A stretch of DNA of 64,000 nt from assembly GCA_022818135.1 (NCBI GenBank), contig JAFMSR010000001.1, forward strand, positions 2,495,082 to 2,559,081. The letters are read 5' to 3'. Position 1 is the stretch's first letter, and the number at the start of each line of letters is the position of its first letter. This DNA is from Saxidomus purpurata (Eukaryota; Mollusca; Bivalvia; Venerida; Veneridae). This document shows, in pieces, positions 48,109-60,644 of the stretch. The notes under the pieces are model-generated. The model searched no databases and was not told where the DNA came from. It saw only the letters and a list, made by a program, of their open reading frames with translations. Made by a program: the position numbers and the translations under genes.

Positions 48109-49403
48109 ATGGCGGTTTTAGAAAATCTTTGTTTCTGCATCTTGCTGTTGGGGGTTATCCATGTTGATGGCAACAGCGACAGTATGGCGGGAGATAACTC
48201 TTTGATCATTCAGTTGCTCGAACGTATGAGTGCTCTTGAAGAACGGGATATAGTGCAACAGAAGCTGATCGTTGACCTCGAAAATGAACTCGTACAACGT
48301 GACGCAGTACATCAAAAGGATATCGTAGTGTTACAAAAGGAACTGACCAATCAGAAGAAGGAAATTGGAATAATGAAAAAATCTTTAAAATTGAAAGATC
48401 GTCGAATTAAGAATTTGGCTCATAGCGTGAAGAAAACGACACAACGTTTCGTTCAATCGTCTAAAATGTCAAAAGGTTTTGTTGAAGGCAAGATATTTTT
48501 GTTCATGTGTTCCATTTGTCAGTATTTATGAAGGTTTTTACGACATGTACTGTTAAACCAAACTATCTTATTAAACCTAACGGACTCATAATGCGCTTAG
48601 AGATAAAGATTTGAATTTGATTTGAATGCAGGGTGCAAAATCCATCAGTTCCATTAATTATCTAACATTGAAAAATGATGGACTTTCAAAAACTTTTTCG
48701 GTTAGTAAAAAAATTCAATTGATGACTTGTTGACTTTTATTTTGAACTTATTTAAAGACAGTGCAAATCTTATCTTACCGTAACACATGCCTTCGTAATA
48801 CTTGAGGCTTTAAACTGTATAAATTTAGTTAGTTTAGTTTGGCTCTAAGCTTCACTGCCGGTTAAAAGTTCGGCCGGTTGGATCGTAATTAATCTGATAA
48901 TTTTCATTTCTTTTATCAATTTAGAACAAGGCATAGTGCGCAATCGCCGGCTCGCTAACGAAGTCACAGTGGCCTTCAGTGCTGGGTTGTCAAAGACAGT
49001 CACACATCCGGGTATTAACCAGAACATCGTATTTGACCATGAGGAAATTAATTTGGGAAATGGATATAACCAACATCATGGCATATTTGTTGCTCCAGTC
49101 TCCGGAACTTATGTATTTTTCACGACAATTTATGCAAGCCATCTCTATAATCGTGACCATATTTATTGTCACTTTGTCGTAAATGGCGTTAACAAGAGTT
49201 CTTTGTACGTAGAAAGTACGGCCAGTTGAAGTGACACCGGAAGCCAGATGGTAATAACACAGCTTTTGCAGGGAGATGATGTCGCCGTACAACTGAAGGA
49301 CGTCGTAGGTGGAATATACAGTAACACCGTTGACCTACTTTCTACTTTCTCTGGCTTTCTCCTTCAGCAAGACTTTTCGCCGCCAAACAACATTTTGGGT
49401 TGA
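48109..49403 (+). pseudogene. C1q gene E: near-identical copy of C with a nonsense codon
   Basis: Exon 1 is 48109-48487 and exon 2 is 48925-49403. Signal peptide (MAVLENLCFCILLLGVIHVD) and long coiled coil match C; exon 1 is 9 nt shorter. The same GC donor (GAAG|GCAAGA) and TCAATTTAG acceptor are used. In exon 2 TCA becomes TGA at 49227-49229 (C: GCC AGT TCA AGT; E: GCC AGT TGA AGT), about two-thirds into the C1q domain. The rest of the frame is intact to PPNNILG and TGA at 49401, with only about three other residue changes across the exon. A protein ending here would lack the last C1q strands. Recently inactivated, polymorphic, or a sequencing error are all possible. Confidence 0.82.
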
Positions 49404-49721
49404 AATCTAAAATAGGTCTTATTAAATGCTGTGAGTGTACTGAATTCAAACGTCAAATAATATACATGTATTCAGAACTGTTGTCTTGTTATTATTTTTG
49501 TTATGCTAGTTTGAGTAATTTAGTGAGAAAAAAAAAGACTTTCGGCTGCACTTTTTGTTTACAGGTAAGATTTTAAGCAAACCGCTGACGAAAGAATAAA
49601 CAAAATTACATGAGCAGTAAGTTAATATGTATGACAATTAACTGTGACACTTAAAACTTGTAGAAAGTCCTAAATAATTTTACACGGAAAATATACCGTT
49701 TTAGCGACATGCAATCAGTTT

Positions 49722-50422
<701 letters not shown>

Positions 50423-51770
50423 TTAAATTGGTCCTTCATACATGAAACTATCATGAAGATCTGAGATCAAACCAATATTAACAGTGAATATTTCCGAACA
50501 GTGCCAATCGGTTACAGAATACGTGACGATCACAGTTTTCAGTTGCGTTTGGGGCAATGTGTCTGTATAAATCAAATAGTATTCAGAAACATTGTGACTA
50601 GGTCATTGTTAAGTTTCCAGTTAGAGAATTGAAATCAATTTCGCAAATTTAAGTGCAGTAATACCATGGTGCCTTAAGCGATCTGAGTTATTTATGAATT
50701 TGGACAAGATCATATTGACTATGTTTGTTGACGAATGCATATAGAGTTTAAAAAACGGAGAGACATTGCTTATTTGGTAAATTTCGGCTAACCAAAAGCT
50801 GTACAACCGGAGTACCTCGGGCTATATGGAATGGTATCTATTATGCCCATAGATATTTCGACATTTTATATCGAAACTGTTAAACGTAGCGAGCGGATAG
50901 AACAATTTTTCAAAATGTCGACAATTCATCAGCATAAGCTCCAGAATATCGAATTGAGCCCCTCCGGCCCTCCCTTCCCTCCAAAAAGGTTCGAGTTATA
51001 AGCTTCGAGTGCTACCTTGACAACTCAGGTCACGTCACTGTGTATTTTGTGCGCGAAACTGGGTTCATTTAATACACTTGAAAAGTCATTTATAAATATC
51101 TAAACGATTACTAAAGTTACTGAAGTATTGCTTCATAATTACATGTAGCTTTAACCCCAACTGCGACCGAGAGCTTAATGTGTGACACATCGTCTTGATG
51201 GGGTTTAAAATTTGTAAAATTATTTCAAAATCCCCTCAACATATAGCATGCCCTACATATATCTTCCAGGCCGAAAAAAACACATCTGTAACTGCAGCAA
51301 AGATTTCAAAGATACCCACGCATTGGTTGAACATGTTACAGGCAACAGCTGTTTGGAGTTATTCGAACCCTTGTCTGCGATAGATTGAACTCGGAAATGT
51401 GGACGTACTGTGCAAACATATAGTGCCCTGATCAGGCTCGTGATCTGTTCATACTGAATATCAAACAAATTAAACATTTTGTTCCGTTCCTTTTTTCAAA
51501 GTCGTTGTAAAGGACGGGACTTTCCTCATGAATAATGATTATTCTAGAATTAATATTGTTACTAATGTAAAGATGTATTTGTAAGGTATATAGAAGTATA
51601 GGTATAAGGAAACACAAATAACTGAAATAATAGATACATAAAGGGACAAAGGGACGCCGTCACTGTGTGAAGAAAAAGTAGGTCCGTTTGTCTTATCTTG
51701 AGCATACATGCATATGATTCAATATTCACATAAAATATCAAAAACATCAGACAGAAAAGGAATAACGATA

Positions 51771-53205
51771 ATGATCATCAAAGTTTCGTTCTGTTTCTGT
51801 GTAGGAACATTGCTGTTTACAGCAGTTAGTGTTAAATCTGACAATCTGGAGAATTCGGGAGACGGCACGCTCATTGCTCAACTGCTAGAACGTGTAAGCG
51901 CTCTTGAGGAACGCGACGCGATCCAGCAGAAATTAATCAATGATTTACAAAATGAAGTGTCAAACCAAAGGAAAGATATTGGACACATGAAGCAGTCGCT
52001 GGCAACAAGGGACCGTCGAATATGGTCACTTCAACACTCTACGAGACGCAAAAACACGTTACAAACCCGTGTGAAGCAAACAGAAATGCCAGAGTCAAAA
52101 CATCCTATTGACGACCGTCCTTCAAAACAAGAAGGTAAAATTGTATTTAGTTCGATGAAGTAACTTTAAATATTGGTTAAACTTGGTCTTTTGATAAAAC
52201 AAAATATAACACAATATACAGTTAATTGGCATCATGTTAAAAAACAAAAGACAAAACAAATTGAAATTAAGCAGTCATTGAATTAAACACAAAAGTCTGG
52301 TGAACATCACTGGCAATCAATGAAAATTTTGATCGAAAGATTGTGACAATAGTTTATTAACTATCACACTTGGCTACATGTCCATGTTTTAACACATAAT
52401 TACAGTCAAACCTGTGTTAAAGACCACCTCGAAAAAAGACCACCCTGCGAATAAAGACCAGCAGAGAGATCACCGTGTACTATTAATACATAAAAGATAC
52501 ATCTGTGAATAAAGACCACCTGCAAACAAAGACCACATGTATAGCTTTCTAATAGTGGTCTTTGTTTACAGGTTTGACTGTATGTACATTTTGAGTACGT
52601 TTTGATAAAATCTTCAATGTATTTCTCATAGCGTTAACTTCCACTGAGGCAAATTGTGGAAGGCTAAATAGATGAAAAGGTTGGTCGTAAAAGCTTGCAA
52701 TGCAGCAATACTGTTAAAACGAGCAATATCAAATAATCTATAATCTCGTGTTTGATTGTGGCGTGTAATTTCAGAGTCAAATGTCAAGCGAGTACGCAAG
52801 GCTGAAAACGAAATAACTGTCGCCTTCAGTGCTGTTGTGTCCAAAACAATGTCACAACTGGAGACTCACCAGAACATCGTGTTTGATCACGTGTTCACCA
52901 ACCTTGGCAATGCCTATAATGCTCATCACGGTGTCTTCATTGTCCCCGTGTCTGGAACATACGTGTTTTTCATGCATATTCACGCAATACACAACCACGA
53001 CATTTGGTGCCATTTTATGGTCAACGGGAACCAAACAATCAGCTTGTATGCCGAAAGTTTGAATTCAGCAGATGACACAAGCAGCCAGACAATCATTCTT
53101 CAGCTGAAACAAGGAGACAATGTTGCTGTCCAGTTAATTAGGAGTGCTGTCGAAATATACAGCAATACATGGTACACGAGTTTCTCTGGTTTTCTCCTAA
53201 AATAA
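51771..53205 (+). CDS. C1q gene F: secreted coiled-coil C1q-domain protein with clipped C-terminus
   Basis: Exon 1 is 51771-52134 and exon 2 is 52775-53205, for a protein of 264 residues. The ATG at 51771 (after GGAATAACGATA) is chosen by alignment with B and D; an in-frame ATG at 51708 would add 21 non-signal residues. Signal peptide MIIKVSFCFCVGTLLFTAVS; coiled coil TLIAQLLERVSALEER ... LQNEVSNQRKDIGHMKQSL. Donor GAAG|GTAAAA, acceptor TAATTTCAG, phase 1. C1q landmarks: VAFSAVVSKT, VFTNLGNAYNAHHGVF, GTYVFFMHIHAI, TSSQTIILQLKQGDNVAVQL, TSFSGFLLK. The stop after FLLK comes 11 codons earlier than in relatives; beyond it the frame still reads GIAQSSNILG then TAA. NAYN replaces the usual NGYN. 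AATAAA at 53269-53274. Counterpart of C'. Confidence 0.87.
52401..52582. mobile_element. TIR element (MITE) in gene F intron
   Basis: TACAGTCAAACCTGT at the left is inverted exactly as ACAGGTTTGACTGTA at the right, with TA at both edges as in Tc1/mariner-type insertions. AAAGACCACCT and GGTCTTTGTTT extend the inverted ends. No coding. Confidence 0.8.
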
Positions 53206-53592
53206 GGCATTGCTCAATCGAGCAACATATTAGGGTAAATATTTCGGTATCAGCGAAGAGAATTTTCAAATAAATTCAACGAATTCCTTAATTTCTTAGT
53301 TTTGTACTTTTTTGGTTGTATCGTGTGCTCGTTGGTTTGTAGAATACAGCACCTTGGAGAAATGGAAATTTCTGATATAATTCACGCTGTTGCTGTGGTC
53401 CTAAGTCATAAAGAATAAGATATTTTACAATTTATTTATATGTTTTACTAGAACGCATTAAGCTTAGTTTTTCGCACGGAATTCAACCATAGAATGACGG
53501 AGGTACTGAATACGTCTAGACTACAAATACATTTCTTCTTAAGGATGTTGGGTGTCAACCTTGAAGTAATTAATTTTGCAAAATGATGCGTA

Positions 53593-54839
53593 TGTCACAG
53601 GGATGCATTTTATAAAGCAAAACAAACTAAGTAAATCTGAAAGATAAAGTCATGGGTGTTGTTTTTTATTCATGAAACCCCTATCAAATCACATAAGTAT
53701 ACATTCAATTGGCCATTCAAGTTATATCCCGTGGTCTTTTCCTATAATCACATATGTCCCGCTCCATGTTCTAACATTACTCCAATTTACCGTTACTTCT
53801 CACTAACTTGTTTTTACTAACCTATGACCCTTGGCTATACAATGTGATGTGGGTGACAAATGCAATGGATCGTTGCATTTGCCATCTACACCACACGGTG
53901 TATAGTACTTGTATTTCTATGAAGAAATAAATATAAATATCTTCGATATTTGTTACAGGTTAATCAATAACTTTCATATTTTACACTATTTTTCATAAGT
54001 AGAATAACATTTATATCATAAAGGTTTTATTCAAATAGTTATTAGAAAACGTTATTTCAATAAGTGAATACATGTACATTTGTATCAGACTTTGAGACAT
54101 GGAATCATTATAGTTAGTATCTAGTTGTCCAGGCTAGTTGTCACGGCCTGGCTTAGTCGGTAGAGGCTAAATAGTAAATACCCTCAGCTGCTATATGTAG
54201 CGGCGTGGCAACGAATTTATAAAGGTCGCAAGTCCGACCATCTTGGACAAGGGCTGAGAAGATCTGTAACAAATATCGAAGATATTTATATTTATTTCTT
54301 CATAGAAATACAAGTACTATACACCGTGTGGTGTAGATGGCAAATGCAACGATCCATTCAAACAATATAAACATTCATGATTCTAGATACTAACTATAAT
54401 GATTCCATGTCTCAAAGTCTGATATGTTATTCTACTTATGAAAAATAGTGTAAAATATGAAAGTTATTGACTAACCTGTAACAAATATCGAAGATATTTA
54501 TATTTATTTCTTCATAGAAATACAAGTACTATACACCGTGTGGTGTAGATGGCAAATGCAACGATCCATTGCATTTGTCACCCACATCACATTGTATAGC
54601 CATTGTATAGGTTAGTAAAAACAAGTTAGTGAGAAGTAACGGTAAATTGGAGTAATGTTAGAACATGGAGCGGGACATATGTGATTATAGGAAAAGACCA
54701 CGGGATATAACTTGAATGGCCAATTGAATGTATACTTATGTGATTTGATAGGGGTTTCATGAATAAAAAACAACACCCATGACTTTATCTTTCAGATTTA
54801 CTTAGTTTGTTTTGCTTTATAAAATGCATCCCTGTGACA
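53593..54839. repeat. 1.25 kb foldback repeat with long near-identical arms
   Basis: The left arm (53593-54124) and right arm (54383-54839) are inverted copies, from TGTCACAGGGATGCATTTTA at the outside to TAGTTAGTATCTAG at the inside. The left arm has about 75 extra bases near 54012-54085. A 94-bp part of the right arm (54477-54570, ATATCGAAGATATTTATATT and GTGTGGTGTAGATGGCAAAT) is also present in direct orientation in the loop (54265-54358). The loop also has a tRNA-like A-box (TGGCTTAGTCGGTAGAGG) and GGTCGCAAGTCCGACC, a 16-base near-palindrome. Confidence 0.85.
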
Positions 54840-54867
54840 CGAAAATGATGGATAAATAGAGGATAAT

Positions 54868-55015
54868 TGTTGGTTTCGGTGTAAGATCACGTTATAATTT
54901 CACCGAGTGGGCACCAAAAGTGATATTTTCACGAGTGGCGCAGCCACGAGTGAAAATGACAACTTTTGGTGTTCACGAGTGAAATTAACGTGATATTACA
55001 CCGATACCAACAATT
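54868..55015. repeat. Compact hairpin repeat
   Basis: GTTGGTTTCGGTGTAAGATC at the left is inverted as GATATTACACCGATACCAAC at the right, and the arms continue inward through TCACGTTATAATTTCAC, GGCACCAAAAGTGATATTTT and CACGAGTGG to a centre around GCGCAGCC. Nearly the whole element is a single imperfect stem, with a few mismatches. Confidence 0.8.
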
Positions 55016-55649
55016 TTTCTGTTTATTTTATGGTTAAAACTCTACTTTTATTGAGTTTGTTTCTATAAAATAACGAAAATCGCGGGAAACGTCACCAAAA
55101 AACATAGCGCAAATGACATCATTTTAACGACGTCATCGTCGCATGGTTTCCAGCATTAATTACGCTCTATATACTTTTTGACGTAAATCCGGGTTAAAGA
55201 TTGCAAAAACAGTGAAAAATAAAAATGGTAATCCACTGTTTCAAAACTGTGGATTATCACTTTTATTTCACTGAGAAAACTCTATAATTCACTCGAAAAC
55301 ATTAAATAAACTAGGATCGTGCAGAGTAAAGTATGAGTACCGTCACATAGTCATTTTACTTATTACATTACAGTGAGCGCTGATTTCAAAAAAACTTCTT
55401 GTACAATAAGTTGTAACATGGTGAGCAGTAACAAGTGAACCCCTAATACATCTAAATCAGTCTTTGAGAGCTCCACATTAGCTGCATTTTTGCCCGGTTA
55501 AAATTGTGCAAAACCAATTTTGAATACATGTTGTTTGCGTACCGATACACACATACCATTTCTAAATTAGCTGCCCAAAAGAAGCCGGCGTATCATACTT
55601 TCACTTTATACATGTATGAACCTTGACTTTCTTGAAATGCTGAAATTCT

Positions 55650-55760
55650 CTAAGCGACGTCAAAATAAGCAGAGACACGCCCATTTAAAGTTGAAAACGT
55701 CACAACGTAACGTCGCAACGTCAGCAATCATGATGATTTGCTAGGCTACGACGTCATTCA
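55650..55760. promoter_or_regulatory. Cluster of ACGTCA (CRE-like half sites) upstream of the 55.8 kb gene
   Basis: ACGTCA occurs at 55657, 55697, 55718 and 55751, the last as GACGTCAT. ATF/CREB factors bind TGACGTCA and its half sites (known). Four in about 100 bp directly ahead of a first exon suggests a promoter; function is inferred only. Confidence 0.4.
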
Positions 55761-55810
55761 CGCCATTGCAACAGAAACTCAAACAAGCCGAAACAACACA
55801 TATAACGACA

Positions 55811-57253
55811 ATGTCAATCATTTACAGCATGTTTCAGTAAGTATATGTTCGTTTTTTGAAATTTTATCGAACGCAAATGAACCTAAAACTAAATGCATAT
55901 TTTATAACTATTTCGACTGCAAGAAACAATTTTTTTTTAAATTTCATTTCAGACTACCACATTCACATGTACAAAGTCTGCTACAAAGCCAAGCAACTCA
56001 GTTTATGATGTGCCACGGAGCAGGAGATTTTAATTATCAGTCACGTGATCTGAAAAATGGACTTCACAGAGAGCGGAAGTCAGGTAATAATTTAGCGTAT
56101 TATTCCAAAAAAATAATTCACAAGAAATTACCGATAAAACAATCGTGTCATTATTACGAAAATCGCTCAAGAAAATAAATCACTATTCAACTGAATTCGT
56201 CTATAGAAATGATTCTCGAGGACAGATCTTTTTGGCTGGGCTTATCATTAGGTAGGTAATTAAACATCAGTAAATGTTATGGTGTCATTTCAGTTGCTGA
56301 AAAGATAGAAGTACACAGCTCTCTAAGGAAGTCTACGTTTCAAGAACCAGCAAACCATCATATACCCAACTTCACGAAGATGCATAGCCATCAAATTACA
56401 AGTTCTCCAAAACGAACAGTAGACGAAAGGTTTAGAAAGTATAAACTCCCCAATACATCAGGTATATTCCATAAACTTCTATCAGCATCTTTGTCTCTCT
56501 TGTGAAAAGGTCTTTTACGCCCCCCCGCACACATCCTCCCACAAACACACCCTCCCCCACACGCACCCCCACCGAATATTGTTACAAACTTACTACAGTA
56601 GTATAACAAATTGAACCTACTAGTATCCAAAGTATGCAAACAATAATTTAAATTTTAACCCCCACCTCCCGTCGGCCAGCGCGAAAACTATTCAGAATAT
56701 TGGGCGTGGTTAATATACATGTACTCAAAGGCAAAAAAACGGAACTTTTTCAATTCTTATCATTTTCACAAAAAGTTTCATGAAATCCTGCAGATGGTAC
56801 AGTTACCTATCAGGCTTTTTAAAATTACCATAAATATGGCTATCTCTCAGTTCTGACCTTGGTCTAATTGAAAGTATAAAGTTTGATTAAGGCAAAGTTG
56901 TGTTTCTTTTGCCGGTGAGAATAGTTTAACTTAACACACCGCCTTGTATAAGTTGAGTAATTTCAAGTAAGCTTTTATGTAAAATACTAAAGTCAATTCA
57001 TGCACGAAAATATTATATTATTTAGCTAGTTTCTTTCCTTCTTTATTATTAATCTGTTCCAATACATATTTCAGGTCCACAGTGGACTAAATGGAGGAAT
57101 CCAAGATCCCAAGTTCGAGCCTATAACAAGCCACCAAACTTACCACCGTCTCCCGTTGAGCCACATGCAGAGATCTACATAGACATTCATGAAGAGAGAA
57201 TGGAAGGACTTTCATACACATTTGAAGAAGCACCAATGTCTTTAACATCATGA
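55811..57253 (+). CDS. Four-exon gene for an unrecognised 167-residue protein
   Basis: Exons are 55811-55836, 55953-56083, 56294-56461 and 57075-57253. Phases agree at every junction: TTTCA|GTAAGT then TTTCAG|A (phase 2); GTCAG|GTAATA then TTTCAG|TT (phase 1); ATCAG|GTATAT then TTTCAG|GT (phase 1). The ATG of MSIIYSMFQ is the first in frame after a TAG at 55742. The product is hydrophilic, His/Lys/Arg-rich in the middle (RDLKNGLHRERKS, SPKRTVDERFRKYKLP) with a proline-rich PPNLPPSP and an acidic end (IYIDIHEERMEGLSYTFEE, then APMSLTS). One early hydrophobic patch and MMCHGAG do not make a clear signal peptide. No domain recognised, likely intracellular. A longer, alternative first exon cannot be excluded. 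Confidence 0.6.
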
Positions 57254-57891
57254 AAATGTTTCATTAATTTAATAACAATTATGCTTTTTTTAACAATCAT
57301 TAAAACGATGATGTTGTTTTCGCAAAATAAATCGGTAAAAACATCATTATTATTATAATTTATATAGTAGATAATTGAAGTTCGCACATGTTGAATACTC
57401 TTGTATTTAAATCAAAGCACTGTAAGTAAAATCAAAGCACTGAAAATACTAACTACCATGCCGCAATGGGGGTGGGGGGCATTCTTATGTTTTCATTTGG
57501 TTAGAGAAATATCGCTTACAATAGCACACAATCAGCACTTTCTTCTCAGGTCAGTTGTCAAGTGAAATGCTCGCATGGTCCAGACAGCAGAGCATTTACT
57601 TCAGATATGCCCCATTTATGATCAGTCAAGAAAAAATGTGTGGCCAGGCTTACCACCCTAAAGCTATTGTATGACAGGAGGGTAAGTTAACAGGTATTAT
57701 TCTTCTGCAGAAATGGAAAAGTTTTTTCACAATAATTCCTTTTTCCTTCTAAAATATCCACTCTGTTTCAAGCAATGCAGACATTGTTACTCACAGGCTG
57801 TAATTTTGAAGGAAAAGTACAGTTGACCATAATCATATGATGTGAATTGAAAATGAAAATTCACATACTTTTTAAGGCATTCAGCACAAAG
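57254..57891. other. Intergenic, no gene seen
   Basis: 3' flank of the four-exon gene. AATAAA occurs at 57326-57331, a possible poly(A) signal. Nothing else recognised. Confidence 0.4.
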
Positions 57892-58216
57892 CTACATGGC
57901 GTAGTCACAATCCTCTATTAATATCGATCGCCTGCTGATATGGCGCTTGACACTTTGTCTGCAGTAAGAGATTTTCCGGACTATAGAACGGGTAAAAGAC
58001 TTTAAACGTGAGTAGATCGCAATGATGTCACAACGGTCATTTTTTGCTTTCTTTATTCTATAGTAAATATATGACTTTTGGATATATCCTGTGACTTTTA
58101 CAGAAAGATTCCAGCAATCAGCTCCATCATCATTATCACAGTCAATTGACCCAGAAAAAAATACAGGTTCATCAGGGAATGTTTTTGCTATCACTCCATA
58201 TCCAAAGCCGCTAACA
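57892..58216 (-). CDS. Weak - strand exon candidate, cysteine-containing
   Basis: An open frame of about 108 codons ends at a stop at 57892-57894. Its start reads VSGFGYGVIAKTFPDEPVFF, then SGSIDCDNDDGADCWNLSVK, KKAKNDRCDIIAIYSRL, finishing basic (RKISYCRQSVKRHISRR). A possible acceptor AAAACAG is at 58217-58219. There is no ATG at a sensible place, and a separate open piece further upstream (DYIKWWKGFKYYSAPAVM) is in another frame, so this may be a decayed gene. The mixed polar composition and the spaced cysteines look protein-like. Not recognised. Confidence 0.25.
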
Positions 58217-58649
58217 CTGTTTTTGTAAACGAACTGTCATGACTGCTGGGGCAGAGTAGTATTTGAACCCCTTCCACCATTTAATGTAGTCCTGAAAAAA
58301 AAACCCAGAAAAAATGACTGCTTCAACAAACCGAAATGCCAAAACATTACACAGCAGCAATAAATACTGTTGGCAGAAATCAAGTTCAGCTGGGGACTGC
58401 TTTAAAATGATGACATCAAAATTTCACAGGAATAGTTTCTATGGTTCAACGATCCAAAAATCATAGATGACCAGCGAGACACATACTACCGCAACGACAA
58501 AATCCGACAGAATACGTTTACATTCAAACCATTAAAATCACACGGTTTCAGTCTTTGTTATTCAGCCTCACTGTGAATATGCTAGTGTTGCCACCTAAAT
58601 TTAAACTAGAAAATGTCGCACTAAGGGCCAAAGGCTCTAATGAATACGA

Positions 58650-59600
58650 TACATACGTATCATAGGTATCACACGTTAAGTGCAGATATACTACATACGT
58701 GTCATATACACGTGTATCACACACATATTTAGTGCAGATATACTAAATGTGTATCACACGTGATCGCAGGCTGGCGTAGATATACTACATACGTGTCATA
58801 TACACATGTATCACACACATGTTTAGTGCAGATATACTAAATGTGTATCACACGTGATCGCAGGCTGGCGTAGATATACTACATACGTGTCATATACACG
58901 TGTATCAGACACATATTTAGTGCACATATACTAAATGTGTATCACACGTGATCGCAGGCTGGCGTAGATATACTACATACGTGTCATATACACGTGTATC
59001 ACACACATGTTTAGTGCAGATATACTAAATGTGTATCACACGTGATCGCAGGCTGGCGCAGATATACTACATACACGTGTATCACACACATATTTAGTGC
59101 ACATATACTAAATGTGTATCACACGTGATCGCAGGCAGGCGCATATATACTATATACGTATCATATACACGTGTTTCACATATTTAGTGCACATAAACTA
59201 AATGTGTATCACACGTGATCGCAGGCTGGCGCAGATATACTACATACGTATCATATACACGTGTATCACATATTTAGTGCACATATACTAAATGTGTATC
59301 ACACGTGATCGCAGGCTGGCGCAGATATACTACATACGTATCATATACACGTGTATCACATATTTAGTGCACATATACTAAATGTGTATCACACGTGATC
59401 GCAGGCTGGCGCAGATATACTACGTACATATCATATACACATGTATCACATATTTAGTGCACATATACTAAATGTGTATCACACGTGATCGCAGGCTGGC
59501 GCAGATATACTACGTACGTATCATATACATGTGTATCACATATTTAGTGCACATATACTAAATATGCATCACACGTGATCGCATGCTTGGGCAAGTGCAG
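58650..59600. repeat. Minisatellite, 90-94 bp unit, about ten copies
   Basis: CACGTGATCGCAGGCTGGCG recurs at 58757, 58851, 58945, 59039, 59122, 59212, 59302, 59392, 59482 and 59572. Spacing is 94 bp for the first four steps' starts, then one 83-bp step, then 90 bp. Each unit also has TATACACGTGTATCACA (palindrome TATACACGTGTATA-like) and TTAGTGCA(C/G)ATATACTAAA. The 94-bp units carry CGTGTCATA and ACACACATG; the 90-bp units carry CGTATCATA without the extra CACA. Confidence 0.92.
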
Positions 59601-59639
59601 TACATACGTATCATAGGTGTATCACAAGGTGTTTCACAT

Positions 59640-60644
59640 GTAAGTTTAGTTTATACTAATTTATTTTAGCTCGATTGTGAAGAAAGCTTGTAGCTTATCG
59701 AGTCACTCTGGAGTCCGCTTCCTGGAAAAACCAGCACTGGTGTCATATGAGGAGGTACGGTCGTGACCATGTTAAGATCTTTCACAGACAAAGTTCGGTA
59801 AAACTACATTTGTATTGCAAATTATACATGGGCCGATATTTTTATTGTTTTAAAAAAAAAAATAGTTTTCAAGTTTATTTGCATATCAGCAATAAAATCG
59901 GTATGCCTGTGGCAAATATCTTTAAATTTATCAGGTATCTGTCGAGGCAAATCTAAACTTTTCAAGGATAATTGCACACATACTAGTTTATACCACACAA
60001 CAACGTTTCCCTCTCATCTTTTAAGAGAGGTTTTACACTTCTTGAAACGATTATGACATAAGCTACATGTATTAGAATATACTTTTCAATTTTCAAAGTT
60101 ATCTGTATTTTTTCAGATTTTTAAATGTAAATTCTTCACGGTGGTGAACAATGACCGTAGATGTTAAAAGTAAATATTCGAACCTACATGTATCTACTTT
60201 TAATCGCCTTTTCAAATTCCATCTTGAGTTTGTGTTCAAAACCTTAAAAAAAAACTCACGAAGAGTCATTTTATGTTGTTTTACTGCTTCCTAGAATTAG
60301 TGCCTGTAAACTGAAATGGAGGACTGCATTTTTGTGAAAGTGTTTCAAGCCGAATGAACTATGTACATGAATGTAACCAATCTATGCGATGGACAGCGAC
60401 GATGCAGCCTATAAATATTATTTCATTTACAATGTAATTACAGTCTGTTATATTTTACTCCGCATATACCGACATTAACTTCATCTCATTCGAATATAAT
60501 ACGGGAATAACCAGGTTTTACCCGCCTATAGGTTACACGTAAATTGAAAGTTATTTATGAATTGAATATCAAATGAATATACGTCTAAAACATTTCCGAA
60601 AACAACTCCCCCCCCCTTTATTCTTAAAAAACCAGCTAATTCCG
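59640..60644. other. Intergenic, no gene seen
   Basis: AT-rich unique sequence with short chance frames (for example 59747-59956). A poly-C run precedes the next repeat at about 60608-60617. Confidence 0.4.

Noticed and set aside
58650..59600. CRISPR array
   Set aside because: The 90-94 bp units are adjacent with no unique spacers, and the sequence is eukaryotic. It is a minisatellite.
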